Source: Ignavibacteria bacterium (lineage in GTDB: Bacteria > Bacteroidota > Ignavibacteria > Ignavibacteriales > SURF-24). Taken from it: a DNA stretch of 64,000 bases. The stretch covers positions 1 to 64,000 of the forward strand of contig JAAXKN010000005.1 in NCBI GenBank assembly GCA_025612375.1. Direction: 5' to 3'. Below are positions 9,701-18,510 of the stretch, piece after piece. The notes beneath the pieces were generated by a model, which saw nothing but the letters and a program-made list of their open reading frames with translations, had not been told where the DNA came from and searched no databases. The number at the start of each line of letters is the position of its first letter. Within the stretch, counting starts at the first letter, position 1. Made by a program: the position numbers and the translations under genes.

Positions 9701-10976
9701 TAAAGCCGTAATCATTTCCCATGTCATGCATTCTTATTCTGTAAGTACTTGCAGGAATGTCTGAAGGGATGTTCCATGTAAACTCATTAAGCGTCCCCTG
9801 GTTGCTATTTACAGATGTTGTTGATGTAAGGTTTTTAATAACGTTATTGGACATATCCACAAGTTCAATTGATATATAACCGAATTTATTATCTGTCCAT
9901 TTAATTGTTTGAGTAGTCCCGAATTGCCATGCTATGCCTGCTTTTGGCGAAGTTATTGTAAAGAGCCTGTTAACATCCCACCCCATGTCCATTAATGCAG
10001 ATATTACAATTTCACCCGGAGAATGAATTGCTTCGGCATATCCGGTCCCAGGTGTCATTAACGAGTTTGATGAACCTGCCGGATAAGTGTCTTCATCCAA
10101 ATGATAGGTACTCGATCCGGAGGACCATTCCGAAGGGCCGTATAAACGTGGAAGATTACTGCTTCCCGTCATTCTCATTGCATTACTCCCATTAAAAAAA
10201 ACATTCCCGCCCTTTAAGAATGCTCCAAGATCAGTTGAAGGATTTCCATAAACCGAAGGATTATCAACTACTGAATTCTGATAATTATTTGCCACGTAAC
10301 AATCAAATATCCAGGGATATTTTTGAGTACCGATCACTTCTCCCCAGCTCCCAGTTCCATCGCTGGATACCTGGAACGAACCAGTAAATCCAAGCCCGTG
10401 AATTATTTCATGCATCATAACTGTCATAAGATCAGTTTTATCCGTTGGCGTGTTGCCGTCAATTCCATAATACCACGGCTGTGTTTTGTTAAAGGTAATA
10501 GTAATCTCAGGATTAGAACCATTTTGATCGTGCTGGCTTAATTTATTGGCAAGTGTAACAGGATATATTACATTCTGTTTTATTCCCTCTGTAATAAAGT
10601 TAATATATTTTTCAGGATTATTTGTAACAGCATTCACATTGTTATCCTTAAGGTCTTCCCATTTAACCTGTATTGTTATTGCCGGCTGTGATGTATTATT
10701 GGGATATCCAGTATCAATAATGTAGGACCAGATTTTTGCAGCCTCATTTATTGCGGCTTTTGCATTTTCAGGAACAGCTGCATCAAAAACAACTGTAAAT
10801 TGTGAAGTAGGTGATGAATTTATCAGATCCCTGTTTAAGTATATTGATGGTGCCGGAACTTTCGTGTACGTATTAGTATGTTTTGCTATGTTTATACTTT
10901 GAGTTTGATATCTCATCTGGGCAAAAGAATGTGTTGCCAGGTTTAGAAGAATGAGGACTAATAAAATTCTTTTCAT
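6723..10976 (-). CDS. 1417-aa T9SS-exported multidomain protein with HEIIHGLGF metalloprotease motif
   Basis: A signal peptide ending at SFAQ (residue 20) leads into a region with a zinc-protease motif, HEIIHGLGF at 189-197. A Kre9/KNH-like beta domain (about 345-435, TSPKAGIAWQFGTTQTIKW) follows, then a chitobiase-like C-terminal domain (about 440-510, VTIRYTMDGSTPTSNST), and a propeller-like stretch around 760-1100 with a sialidase-type Asp-box, STDGGATW. The last ~85 residues are a T9SS type A sorting domain with QNYPNPFNPSTVINYEI. It should be secreted and anchored at the cell surface. In metzincins HExxHxxG is followed two residues later by a third ligand, His or Asp; here that position is Gly199, so the third ligand is elsewhere or lost. 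Substrate unknown. Confidence 0.8.
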   Translation of the reverse strand: MKRILLVLILLNLATHSFAQMRYQTQSINIAKHTNTYTKVPAPSIYLNRDLINSSPTSQFTVVFDAAVPENAKAAINEAAKIWSYIIDTGYPNNTSQPAITIQVKWEDLKDNNVNAVTNNPEKYINFITEGIKQNVIYPVTLANKLSQHDQNGSNPEITITFNKTQPWYYGIDGNTPTDKTDLMTVMMHEIIHGLGFTGSFQVSSDGTGSWGEVIGTQKYPWIFDCYVANNYQNSVVDNPSVYGNPSTDLGAFLKGGNVFFNGSNAMRMTGSSNLPRLYGPSEWSSGSSTYHLDEDTYPAGSSNSLMTPGTGYAEAIHSPGEIVISALMDMGWDVNRLFTITSPKAGIAWQFGTTQTIKWTDNKFGYISIELVDMSNNVIKNLTSTTSVNSNQGTLNEFTWNIPSDIPASTYRIRMHDMGNDYGFSDPFQISSQGQCLPVAISPGTNQYSDPITVTMQSPEQGVTIRYTMDGSTPTSNSTQYTSSFTLNADATIKASAFKSGYKESLPTVVTYSFSSYAHINVTYRDENNNNYDNDINYWSLWVNGQWKSTWSGWRPIAISPADNIYIKVDARYITDTKKFYSIKNDGGLVKYDNYSTYAALNPTGKGTYQKQYIATFMSAKKATIQNVFEDPGITVSPQDNSVEFADPWLYDKTDEKGSYNSSLNPSFAPRKVPFTVDTDINTENGKLYKGVFLNQGGNILSQIKMPYYSISAKPFYDLTLPQTGKTHRFYFSNWSATGALVNFSSLTTPVIFQQTDASVTANYKGHLLSTTLNATGGSGSQRKIAKDLGGKLHMVYESVGKVWYTTSTDGGATWSAEQLVSGTGTATSPSIASSEEVYPFNDVFCVWQETSGSTRNLYIKSLQNPGEPLLLDSDASTVDLQPSIGVSSDDYGVLVAYKKMYSGRYQMHYKYSEDCGNSFYYGGPVSISTPIMDNNPSIAWNPDLWKFMVSATRSSGSVQVNLYSFDYYGTSWDMVANVYSSSQIPLAPVYSQVAVDGAGRTHISWIAYDDYYGNNSASFHRSYKNGVFSGISTFRDEAIYEPSIVYTTVSGHENINNTNPDGGVSIFYSPAELVGLYNMVSTNGTSWNGITYITPSAPIKYPNSLEKAPAGSVTYVVSKGSAMPYQVAMQTVNNTRSGLSYELKSSSENVTASQGMENVKTFRRIEIIDTTNKTPGRLVVQMGNFKGSSLSFYNPDSLNKKGTPLFSFMRTEGFTFDKDASFSTNLRVKKTGWNGDLKLRLELVEEGSEKILQKVYEGSLGKMDSTSEEKTLKVANRLGKLKAYLRVSVDGIGKENLIVNNMDVYLLNSGKGKAEKPEKELVESETAPVEYALSQNYPNPFNPSTVINYEIPKTSRVTLKIFDMLGKEVTTLVNEYKEQGRYSVEFNASNLPSGTYIYELRANDFVKSGKMMLLK

Positions 10977-11050
10977 ATTACCTCTAAATTAATTGGTTTA
11001 AGATTTTGAAATGTTTTAGTATCTTTAAACCGCAGACAAAAAGGCGCCAG

Positions 11051-11137
11051 AGCAGCCGGCCAGGCTGCTTAAACTCCAAAGTTAGCCTTATTTTGTGTGC
11101 AGTTAATCCGTGCCGGTGCTGCGAACGCCGGCACGGA
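11051..11137. terminator. Two strong hairpins between T9SS gene and lipoprotein gene
   Basis: Two stem-loops lie in the 191-bp gap. AGCAGCC/GGCTGCT occurs at 11051-11069. TCCGTGCCGG (11107-11116) pairs perfectly with CCGGCACGGA (11128-11137). The second is 31 bases past the lipoprotein gene end and is probably its terminator on the minus strand. Neither has a long U tract there. Confidence 0.55.
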
Positions 11138-11167
11138 ATTTTATTGGGGGCCTATCCTCCTCTTTCT

Positions 11168-12451
11168 TTAATTTCTTTTACCCACAGCAACGGCAACTTT
11201 ATTGTTCAGTATGCCTACTGCCGCTATTGTATTTCCTTTTACATCAAGTGAGCTTATTACATCCCAATGGTCTGAAAATTCCGGGTACACCATCCAGTCA
11301 ATACCGTTATAATGAGCCAAAAGGCCCATTGCTCCTGAAACAAAGATGTCATTTAATGCGCTGCCGCGTACCACGTCAATAAATTTATTTGTCACAAGAC
11401 CGGCATCTTTCCATCTTCCCGGAGTGTAATAATAAAGTCCTGTTCCTGCCACATATACCGGATACCCTCTGTGTGTCCAGACCGAAGATGGCTCCATACC
11501 CGCATTAAAACTGATGAAATCAGCCTGATCATTGCCGGATATACAGATCAGCTTTGAGGCTTTAATGTCAGAAGGAAATGTAAGCGGGCAGTACACGGTT
11601 TTTTCCCCTGTTATCTCGTCTTTATAGCCACAGATGTCTGCAGTAAATCCATTTGAGACTTCGGTCAGAAGCTTCCAACTTTTGCCGTCGTACTTTAATA
11701 CAGATCCATTCTCACCGGCAAAGTACATATCGGATGAACTTGTTCCCCAGATCTTTCTTATCCATGTATGCATTTCCGGATAATTCTCTTCTTCACCATA
11801 AAAAAACCAGTTCTTTCCGTCCCCATGCGCTGGTGTATTATTCCCTACCCAAACATCAGATTTTGAAAATGCAAAGATTGAATATAATACACCATAGATA
11901 CTTCCCTTGTAAAGAGCAGCATCATCACTCCACTTCAACCCATCCCATTTTACAAGGTTGTAGTATTTTTCAACACCAGATTCATTCCTGGTAAAGTTTC
12001 CGCTTACCCAGATATTGTTTTCATCGATTATTGCTACATCCCAGGGACTGTCAAACCCAGCCTCCCCGATGTAATGTACCTGCCAGCTTACATGGTGGCT
12101 TGTAGGGCTGAGTGTTGAGGCAATGACCTTTTCACTATGCTTTTGGAAGCCTACCCCCCCGGACTCCGCAACCTGGTAGGTATACTTTGTGTTGGGGCTG
12201 AGCAGAGTGTCACAGATGACAGTATCTCTTGAAGCCCTAAGTTTCATAACAGAAAAGCCGTTCCTTTTGAGCGTTATTTCTTCATTTCTGAACCGGTCGC
12301 CTGTTTTTATCCTGAGGTAAACTTCCTTTGAAGAGGTATCGAGTACACTTAGCTCAAACTTACCGCTTTCAGATACCGGTGGATCTAATAGATTGCAGCT
12401 ATTCAGGCAGAATAGAAAAAAGAATGAAAAAAGGGCTTTAGTGTATCGCAT
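11168..12451 (-). CDS. Hypothetical lipoprotein with beta-propeller-like repeats
   Basis: About 427 aa. I chose ATG 12451 because it begins a lipoprotein signal peptide with lipobox LNSC near residue 18; the frame runs on to 12511 without a signal. After an N-terminal beta-rich domain there are repeated units of the form NNIWVSGNF / LVKWDGLKW and SSDMYFAGENGSVLKYDGKSW, typical of propeller-like blades in Bacteroidota/Ignavibacteria lipoproteins. No catalytic motif is recognised. It should sit in the outer membrane, and binding of another protein or a glycan is a guess. The gene is preceded by a gap with a long homopolymer run. Confidence 0.75.
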   Translation of the reverse strand: MRYTKALFSFFFLFCLNSCNLLDPPVSESGKFELSVLDTSSKEVYLRIKTGDRFRNEEITLKRNGFSVMKLRASRDTVICDTLLSPNTKYTYQVAESGGVGFQKHSEKVIASTLSPTSHHVSWQVHYIGEAGFDSPWDVAIIDENNIWVSGNFTRNESGVEKYYNLVKWDGLKWSDDAALYKGSIYGVLYSIFAFSKSDVWVGNNTPAHGDGKNWFFYGEEENYPEMHTWIRKIWGTSSSDMYFAGENGSVLKYDGKSWKLLTEVSNGFTADICGYKDEITGEKTVYCPLTFPSDIKASKLICISGNDQADFISFNAGMEPSSVWTHRGYPVYVAGTGLYYYTPGRWKDAGLVTNKFIDVVRGSALNDIFVSGAMGLLAHYNGIDWMVYPEFSDHWDVISSLDVKGNTIAAVGILNNKVAVAVGKRN

Positions 12452-12609
12452 TTTGATTCCAAAAGAATTTGTTATCACAGATGAAATTAGAAAGAAACCT
12501 ATTTCAGACATATATCTAATTAAAAGCCGGTCTGAAAAATATTTTCTTTTTACTTATATATATATGGTGACGGAAGGCAAATTCGGAAAAATTTACAAAG
12601 AAAAAAGAG

Positions 12610-12632
12610 AAAAAAAAAAAAAAAAAAAAAAA
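12610..12632. repeat. Homopolymer run of 23 A
   Basis: A 23-base A tract (T tract on the minus strand) lies about 160 bp upstream of the lipoprotein start at 12451. It could be a slippage-prone promoter spacer or a sequencing/assembly artefact. The remainder of the 12452-12889 gap is A/T-rich and I see no gene in it. Confidence 0.8.
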
Positions 12633-12889
12633 TAATCAGATTTTTATTGCCTGAATACCGATCTGATATAATTTTCTTCGGTACTTGGGAATATTTCATG
12701 CTAATTCAGCCTAAATTAAAAGATTCTTGTAAAGCCCGGGAATTTCACTAACTCTCATACCTGAAAGATATTTTTTACTTTTTTATCAGTTTCCGGTCAG
12801 AGCCTATGAAGGGATGAATAAACGGATAGTTCAGGAATTTGTGTTAATTTTCCTGGGGGAATGGAGTTTAGACTAGCAGCTCAATATTG

Positions 12890-12918
12890 GCAGGAACAGA
12901 CTTATTGTCTGCTCCTGC
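12890..12918. terminator. Hairpin after the M1 aminopeptidase gene
   Basis: GCAGGAACAGAC and GTCTGCTCCTGC pair over 12 bases with one mismatch and a TTATT loop. It lies 9 bases past the aminopeptidase stop codon. The T run is on the plus-strand side. Confidence 0.65.
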
Positions 12919-12927
12919 TTTTTTATG

Positions 12928-14919
12928 TCACTTAATGTACATCATCTTTTTTGTTGCCGTGTAGCTTCCGGCTTTAAGCTGGTAGTAGTATGTGCCTGAA
13001 GGAAGGTTGTAGCTTCCGGGCAGGAACTCCACTTCATAGTTGCCCGAGGGCTTTTCTTCGTTTAATACCTGCGCAACTTCTCGCCCCAGGAGGTCAAATA
13101 TCTTAAGGCTTACCTGCTGAAGGGCGCCAGCCGTTTTAGCCGAGCCTACATGATATTTAATCTTTGTCCCGGGATTAAAAGGATTGGGATAATTCTGATC
13201 CAAGCCATAGCTAGCAACCTGTGTAACCTCCGAAACCGCAGTGGGACCGGCAAGGTCTTTTAAGATCCAGTTATTGGGATCAAAGGTAACAGACTGCGGC
13301 TGCCCTTTCACAGTAATAAGAAAATTCTGATCTGCCTGGTTGTTCATTACAGTTAAAAGTGTATCGCCTGCCGTGGTTGAGACTTTAAGCTGTATGGGCA
13401 TTGTAAAGATGGGCAGCCCTTTACTCTGATCCTGCTTTATACTTACCTGCAGCTGATACTGGCTATTCTGCTGCGTGCTGGCCCAGTTGTAGGTGTAGCT
13501 CGGGTATCCCGCGCCGAATATCCATTCCTTGAAGAAATAGTCGAGGCTCTGCCCGTAAACCTTCTCGGCATCTGCCTGGAAGTCAGCCGTTACAGCCGTC
13601 CCGTAGGCTAGTTTTGTATCATCGAGGTAAGTTCTTAGTATACGGTAGAAGGTACTGTCGCCAACTATGCCTCTTAGCATATGGAGCACGGTGCCTCCTT
13701 TGGCATAGGAGCGGCTGTAGTTGAAAATGCTGCCTTCAGAACTGATATCCGTTAAATAGATGGATCCCTGGGCGTCTTTTGCCCTGTTCATAATGCTTTG
13801 AATAAAAGAGTCATAGGCTGCTTTTCCCTGTGAGTTTTCAAAATAAACCCCTTCTGAGAATGTTGCAAAGCCCTCATTAAGCCATATATCGTTCCAGTCT
13901 CTGCACGTCACCTTGTCACCAAACCACTGGTGGGAAAGTTCATGTGAGACCAGGTCCTCACCAAAGCTGACAAGTGAAGTTATTGTCTGGTGCTCCATTC
14001 CTCCGCCCCAGCCGAACTGTGCGTGGCCGTACTTTTCCTTTATAAATGGGTATAGCTCGTATTTATCCGAAAATATCCTTAGCATATCCACAGTCTTATT
14101 CAGCAGAGCTATATTCTGCGGCGTATTCTCTTCGGGATAGATATAATGAGTTACTATCATAGAATCTGTGGGCGAATACTTAAAGTAGTTAGTGTAAAGG
14201 TAATAGTTTGTCATAGCGACCGATATAAGGTACTGCGCAATGGGATAATGGTTTTTCCAGTGAGTTGTTCTTGTGCCGTCCTGGTTATTGACCTGACTTA
14301 CGAGCGATCCGTTTGAAGCTACGGTAAAGAACTGGGATGTAGTTACAATAACGTCGGAAGAATCGGCCTTGTCGCCCGGCGTATCCTTGCACGGCCACCA
14401 GTCGCTTGCCCCGTAGGGTTCCGAAAGGCTCCATATAATAGGATACATATTAGCCGGGTCGTGTGTGGAAAATATAAAGCTCCCGAATCCGCTTGAGCCT
14501 GGCACACCCTGGTAGTAAATAATAACGCTTGCATTCTCCCCCTGGTTGTATGCTCTTGGAAGCGTTATCTGAAGTTTGCTGCCTGAATGGGTAAAAGCCA
14601 GCTTTGCCCCGCTCATTGTAACGGAGTCTACATTCATAACCGGCTGCAGATCCAGGAAGAAGCTGCTTAAAGAAGCGGCGGCGCTCCTGAGGCCAACTGT
14701 TACGGCGCCCTTTAAGTATTGCGGATTGTAGGTCAGGTTGAGATCGAGCCTGTAGTATGTAACGTCTATTGTGGAATCCCCCGGATATGCAAAAGCCTGT
14801 TTTTGAAGTGTTCCTTTAGCCGTCAGCTTTTCAAACTCAGCCTGGGATTTCCAGCTGTTCTGAGCGGAAAGGAGTCCGGATAAAAGAATAAAAAAAATGG
14901 TAATTTTTAAAAACTTCAT
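12928..14919 (-). CDS. T9SS-exported M1 family zinc aminopeptidase
   Basis: A 663-aa metallopeptidase. The M1 exopeptidase motif appears as GGGMEHQT and the zinc site as HELSHQWFGD with the third ligand in NEGFATFSE (His326, His330, Glu349), the exact HExxH-x18-E spacing. The N-terminal beta domain and catalytic domain are followed by a T9SS type A tail with DQNYPNPFNPGTKIKYHV. I chose ATG 14919 because GGAGAAAG lies 5 bases upstream and it begins the signal peptide MKFLKITIFFILLSG; the ATG at 14940 has neither. It removes N-terminal residues from peptides outside the cell, complementing the S8 and M14 proteases encoded near 50-55 kb. Confidence 0.92.
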   Translation of the reverse strand: MKFLKITIFFILLSGLLSAQNSWKSQAEFEKLTAKGTLQKQAFAYPGDSTIDVTYYRLDLNLTYNPQYLKGAVTVGLRSAAASLSSFFLDLQPVMNVDSVTMSGAKLAFTHSGSKLQITLPRAYNQGENASVIIYYQGVPGSSGFGSFIFSTHDPANMYPIIWSLSEPYGASDWWPCKDTPGDKADSSDVIVTTSQFFTVASNGSLVSQVNNQDGTRTTHWKNHYPIAQYLISVAMTNYYLYTNYFKYSPTDSMIVTHYIYPEENTPQNIALLNKTVDMLRIFSDKYELYPFIKEKYGHAQFGWGGGMEHQTITSLVSFGEDLVSHELSHQWFGDKVTCRDWNDIWLNEGFATFSEGVYFENSQGKAAYDSFIQSIMNRAKDAQGSIYLTDISSEGSIFNYSRSYAKGGTVLHMLRGIVGDSTFYRILRTYLDDTKLAYGTAVTADFQADAEKVYGQSLDYFFKEWIFGAGYPSYTYNWASTQQNSQYQLQVSIKQDQSKGLPIFTMPIQLKVSTTAGDTLLTVMNNQADQNFLITVKGQPQSVTFDPNNWILKDLAGPTAVSEVTQVASYGLDQNYPNPFNPGTKIKYHVGSAKTAGALQQVSLKIFDLLGREVAQVLNEEKPSGNYEVEFLPGSYNLPSGTYYYQLKAGSYTATKKMMYIK

Positions 14920-15011
14920 AAGTCTTTCTCCATATTTCAAAACTTTCCATATAAGATTAATTTAATCTTTTTACTTCAGAACGGCAGTGGAATAATAAGT
15001 AATCCCCTTTT

Positions 15012-16022
15012 TCAGGAGGAGGCCGCCTTCATTGACTGTGTGAGGTTTCTTAGAGACTCCTCAATTACAGGGGGAATTTTCTCCAGCGGGGCAACCACAC
15101 CCGCAATCCTGAGGTCAATGACACTCTGCGGCATTGATGGCGCTATGGCGCCCGAGGGGTCCTGTGCAATTACAATGCCCCCGGCAGCTGCAATGTAGCC
15201 CGCGCCGATGCTGCCGTCGCGCCCCATACCGGTTAAAATTACGGCAACGGAGTTTTTCCCGAAGGTTCCTGCAATAGTCCTGAACATCGGGTCGGCCGAG
15301 GGGCGCACATAGTTTTCAGGAGGCCCGTCCCAGAGCTTTATTTCCATGCGTGCGGGGTCGATCATCATGTGTATATCCCCCGGAGCGAGATAAACCTTTC
15401 CCTTTTCAATCGGCATCCTGTCCTCTGCCAGGAGGACATCCATCCCGGTGCGGCTCTGAAGCCTTTCAGAAAACGACTTCAGCATCCATGCCGGGCCGTG
15501 CAGCACAACAAAAACCACGGCTTCCTTCAGCGGCTTAAGTGCAGCAAAAAGCTCCGTCAGCGTAGAAGGCCCGCCCGTGCTGGCTGCAATGCCGAGCGCC
15601 GGGAAACCGGGTTTCTTTAAGCCAGGCTCTTTGGCCGCGGGTGAAGCCTCAAGCTCCGACTTCTGCCTCATGATGCAGTTTTCAAGGCGTTCTTTTATCT
15701 CATGCACATGGAAGGGTTTTGCAATGTAGTCGTCGGCACCCGCATCCAGGGCCTTTTCTTTTGCCTCTTTCGAGTCGAGCGCCGTAATCATCATTACAAC
15801 GGGAACGGGACGGATATTCCTGCGTATATATTGAATAAGTTCTATTCCATCCAGCTTCGGCATCATCCAGTCGGTTAAGACCGCATCAAAGGATTCTTTT
15901 TTAAGAAGTTCCACCGCCTCGGCGCCGTTATTGGAGTAAAGGACCTCGTAGCCTTCCTTTTTCAGGATTTTAATCAAAAGAAGCCTTCCCGATACGTTAT
16001 CCTCAACTACAAGAACCTTCAT
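15012..16022 (-). CDS. cheB: Chemotaxis-type protein-glutamate methylesterase CheB with receiver domain
   Basis: 336 aa. Residues 1-118 are a receiver (VVEDN at the start, acceptor Asp51 in LTDWMMPKLDG, KPF at 102-104). Residues 140-330 are the methylesterase domain with its triad: Ser148 in ASTGGPS, His175 in LHGP, and Asp269 in TGMGRDG. CheB demethylates and deamidates chemoreceptors, and standalone relatives regulate other signalling. No cheA, cheR, cheW or receptor gene is nearby, so it is an orphan here; the partners may lie elsewhere or the protein may serve a non-motility pathway. Confidence 0.93.
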   Translation of the reverse strand: MKVLVVEDNVSGRLLLIKILKKEGYEVLYSNNGAEAVELLKKESFDAVLTDWMMPKLDGIELIQYIRRNIRPVPVVMMITALDSKEAKEKALDAGADDYIAKPFHVHEIKERLENCIMRQKSELEASPAAKEPGLKKPGFPALGIAASTGGPSTLTELFAALKPLKEAVVFVVLHGPAWMLKSFSERLQSRTGMDVLLAEDRMPIEKGKVYLAPGDIHMMIDPARMEIKLWDGPPENYVRPSADPMFRTIAGTFGKNSVAVILTGMGRDGSIGAGYIAAAGGIVIAQDPSGAIAPSMPQSVIDLRIAGVVAPLEKIPPVIEESLRNLTQSMKAASS

Positions 16023-16184
16023 TACGCGCGTTCCCCCGGAATATTGATATATATAGTTAAATATTAAAATAGAAGTTATCTTCTAAAAACAAAACAAAAA
16101 ATGCACTAAAAACAGACAAATTGAGGCAATTCTTCCCGTGTTTGGAATAATATTTCACAATACTTAATGTCCGAAAATCCGGTT

Positions 16185-16215
16185 TTGTTATATATTTTCA
16201 CAACAAGTATATATT
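16185..16215 (+). promoter_or_regulatory. Candidate sigma70-like promoter in the 355-bp gap before the mutase gene
   Basis: TTGTTA at 16185-16190 and TATATA at 16208-16213 are 17 bases apart, a good -35/-10 pair. This would give a leader of about 160 nt before the ATG at 16378. The whole 16023-16377 gap is A/T-rich with no gene visible, and chance matches are common in such sequence. Confidence 0.3.
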
Positions 16216-16377
16216 ATTCTAAAATTTGAGAATGATGTCTTTTTTTCTTTAATTTTGGGTTCGGAATGTCGTTAAATTGCACTTTAATCAGCATTTGAAA
16301 GACAGAAAGAAAAATAAAAATTAAGGCACGCAAGTTGCTTTTATATTGTAGCTACAAATTTTGGAGAGGAAAAGAAC

Positions 16378-18060
16378 ATGACAAATAACGAAGACCTTAG
16401 GGCAAAAGTACAAACTGCCTACAAGGAATGGGAAGAAAAGGTTTACAAGAAAACTACAGATAAATTTCCTGAAAGACTGAAAAACTTCACTACAGCTTCA
16501 TTTAATTCTGTAAAACCCTTATACACCCCGCTGGATAATGAAAGCGACGGATATACTGAAAAAATAGGTTTTCCGGGACAGTATCCATTTACGCGCGGCG
16601 TCCAGCCCACAATGTACAGGGGAAGGTTCTGGACAATGAGGCAGTACGCAGGTTTCGGTACCGCAAAGCAGTCAAATGAACGCTACCGCTATCTGCTGCA
16701 GCAGGGACAGTCGGGCCTCTCGGTTGCCTTTGACCTCCCGACACAGATCGGATACGACAGTGACGACGCGATGGCTTACGGCGAAGTTGGTAAAGTCGGC
16801 GTTGCAATTGATACGCTTGCCGATATGGAAGTTCTCTTTAACCAGATTCCTCTCGACAAGGTATCCACCTCAATGACAATTAACGCTCCGGCATCGGTGC
16901 TTCTGGCAATGTATATTGCAGTAGCCGAAAAGCAGGGCGTAAGCCGCGATAAGATCTCCGGCACAATTCAGAATGACATATTAAAAGAATATATAGCAAG
17001 AGGCACCTACATTTTCCCGCCGAAACCCTCTATGCGCCTTATAACAAACATCTTTGAGTTCTGCTCTAAGGAAGTTCCTAAATGGAATACCATTTCCATC
17101 TCAGGCTACCATATCAGGGAGGCAGGTTCAACTGCAGCACAGGAAGTAGGCTTTACTCTGGCCGACGGTATTGCATACGTTGAGGCCGCAATAAAGGCGG
17201 GGCTTGACGTTGATAACTTTGCAGGACAGCTGTCGTTCTTCTTTAACGCTCATAACGATCTTTTGGAAGAAGTTGCAAAGTACAGAGCAGCAAGAAGACT
17301 CTGGGCCAAGATTATGAAGGAAAGATTCGGGGCAAAGAAACCCAAATCGATGATGCTCCGCTTCCACACACAGACCGCCGGCTCAACACTAACAGCGCAG
17401 CAGGTAAATAATAATATCGTCAGAGTTACAATACAGACACTGGCCGCTGTCTTAGGCGGAACACAGAGCCTGCACACAAATTCACGCGACGAGGCGCTTG
17501 CCCTTCCGACACAGGAATCTGTTATGATCGCACTGCGCACTCAGCAGATTGTGGCTAACGAAAGCGGCGTTGCAAATACAATTGATCCCCTGGCCGGCAG
17601 CTATTATGTTGAAGCCATGACAGACCAGATCGAAAAGGAAGCCGAAGAATATATCAATAAGATAGATTCTATCGGCGGCATGGTTGAGGCAATTGAAACA
17701 GGCTACGTACAGAGCGAGATACAGAGAGCTTCTTACCAGTTCACAAAAGAAATGGAATCAGGCGAAAGGATCGTCGTCGGCGTCAATAAATTCCAGATCA
17801 AGGAAGAAGAGCCGAAAGGACTTCTTAAGATAGACATGAAGGCGCAGGAAGAACAGGTTAAGTTCTTAAACAAGGTTCGTTCTGAAAGAAATAACGCCCT
17901 CGTAGAGGAAAAGCTGAAAGCTCTTAAGAAAGCTTCCGAGGGTGATGAAAACCTGATGCCATATATACTTGAAGCCGTAAAGGCATACGCAGGCATCGGC
18001 GAAATCTGCAACACAATGCGTGCAGTTTTCGGCGAATATAAAGAAAATGTTGTAGTATAA
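16378..18060 (+). CDS. Methylmalonyl-CoA mutase catalytic (large) subunit, separate from the B12 domain
   Basis: A 560-aa protein covering only the TIM-barrel catalytic part of methylmalonyl-CoA mutase, with [31 protein letters not shown] and [15 protein letters not shown]. It interconverts succinyl-CoA and methylmalonyl-CoA. The usual C-terminal cobalamin-binding domain (DxHxxG) is absent, as in archaeal and many bacterial two-subunit enzymes, so a small B12-binding partner must be encoded elsewhere; none is in this window. GGAGAGG precedes the ATG. It leads a plus-strand cluster with epimerase and decarboxylase genes at short spacing, so it most likely works in the succinate-to-propionate direction, though the reverse is chemically possible. 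Confidence 0.93.
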   Translation: MTNNEDLRAKVQTAYKEWEEKVYKKTTDKFPERLKNFTTASFNSVKPLYTPLDNESDGYTEKIGFPGQYPFTRGVQPTMYRGRFWTMRQYAGFGTAKQSNERYRYLLQQGQSGLSVAFDLPTQIGYDSDDAMAYGEVGKVGVAIDTLADMEVLFNQIPLDKVSTSMTINAPASVLLAMYIAVAEKQGVSRDKISGTIQNDILKEYIARGTYIFPPKPSMRLITNIFEFCSKEVPKWNTISISGYHIREAGSTAAQEVGFTLADGIAYVEAAIKAGLDVDNFAGQLSFFFNAHNDLLEEVAKYRAARRLWAKIMKERFGAKKPKSMMLRFHTQTAGSTLTAQQVNNNIVRVTIQTLAAVLGGTQSLHTNSRDEALALPTQESVMIALRTQQIVANESGVANTIDPLAGSYYVEAMTDQIEKEAEEYINKIDSIGGMVEAIETGYVQSEIQRASYQFTKEMESGERIVVGVNKFQIKEEEPKGLLKIDMKAQEEQVKFLNKVRSERNNALVEEKLKALKKASEGDENLMPYILEAVKAYAGIGEICNTMRAVFGEYKENVVV

Positions 18061-18070
18061 GGAGAAATAA

Positions 18071-18478
18071 ATGAATCCAACACATATTGAACACATTGGC
18101 ATTGCAGTTAAAGACCTCGAAAGTGCCATAAAGTATTATGAAAATGTACTGGGACTTAAGTGCTACGCGATTGAAGAAGTCACAGACCAGAAAGTAAAGA
18201 CTGCATTTTTTAAGGTTGGGCAGACAAAGCTTGAGCTTCTTGAGGCAACAAGCCCCGAAAGCTCTATAGCCAAATTTATTGAAAAGAAAGGTGAAGGCAT
18301 CCATCACCTGGCTTTTGCAGTCAGCGGACTTAAGGATGTACTTGGTGAAGTGGAAGGAAAAGGTGTTCAGTTAATCGATAAGGCTCCGCGCAAAGGCGCC
18401 GAAGGCCTTGATATCGCTTTTCTGCATCCGAAGTCCACTTTAGGCGTACTAACAGAACTGTGCGAACACAAAGATTAA
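18071..18478 (+). CDS. mce: Methylmalonyl-CoA epimerase
   Basis: A 135-aa protein of the vicinal-oxygen-chelate superfamily, made of two similar halves. Likely metal ligands are His8 in IEHIGIAV, His in EGIHHLAF and Glu in LTELCE. It interconverts the (R) and (S) forms of methylmalonyl-CoA, joining the mutase to the biotin-dependent decarboxylase. AAGGAG lies before the ATG, and the gene starts 10 bases after the mutase stop codon, so the two are co-transcribed. Length is typical. Confidence 0.94.
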   Translation: MNPTHIEHIGIAVKDLESAIKYYENVLGLKCYAIEEVTDQKVKTAFFKVGQTKLELLEATSPESSIAKFIEKKGEGIHHLAFAVSGLKDVLGEVEGKGVQLIDKAPRKGAEGLDIAFLHPKSTLGVLTELCEHKD

Positions 18479-18510
18479 AGTAAAATATTTAACTGCTTTA
18501 GGGAGATAAA

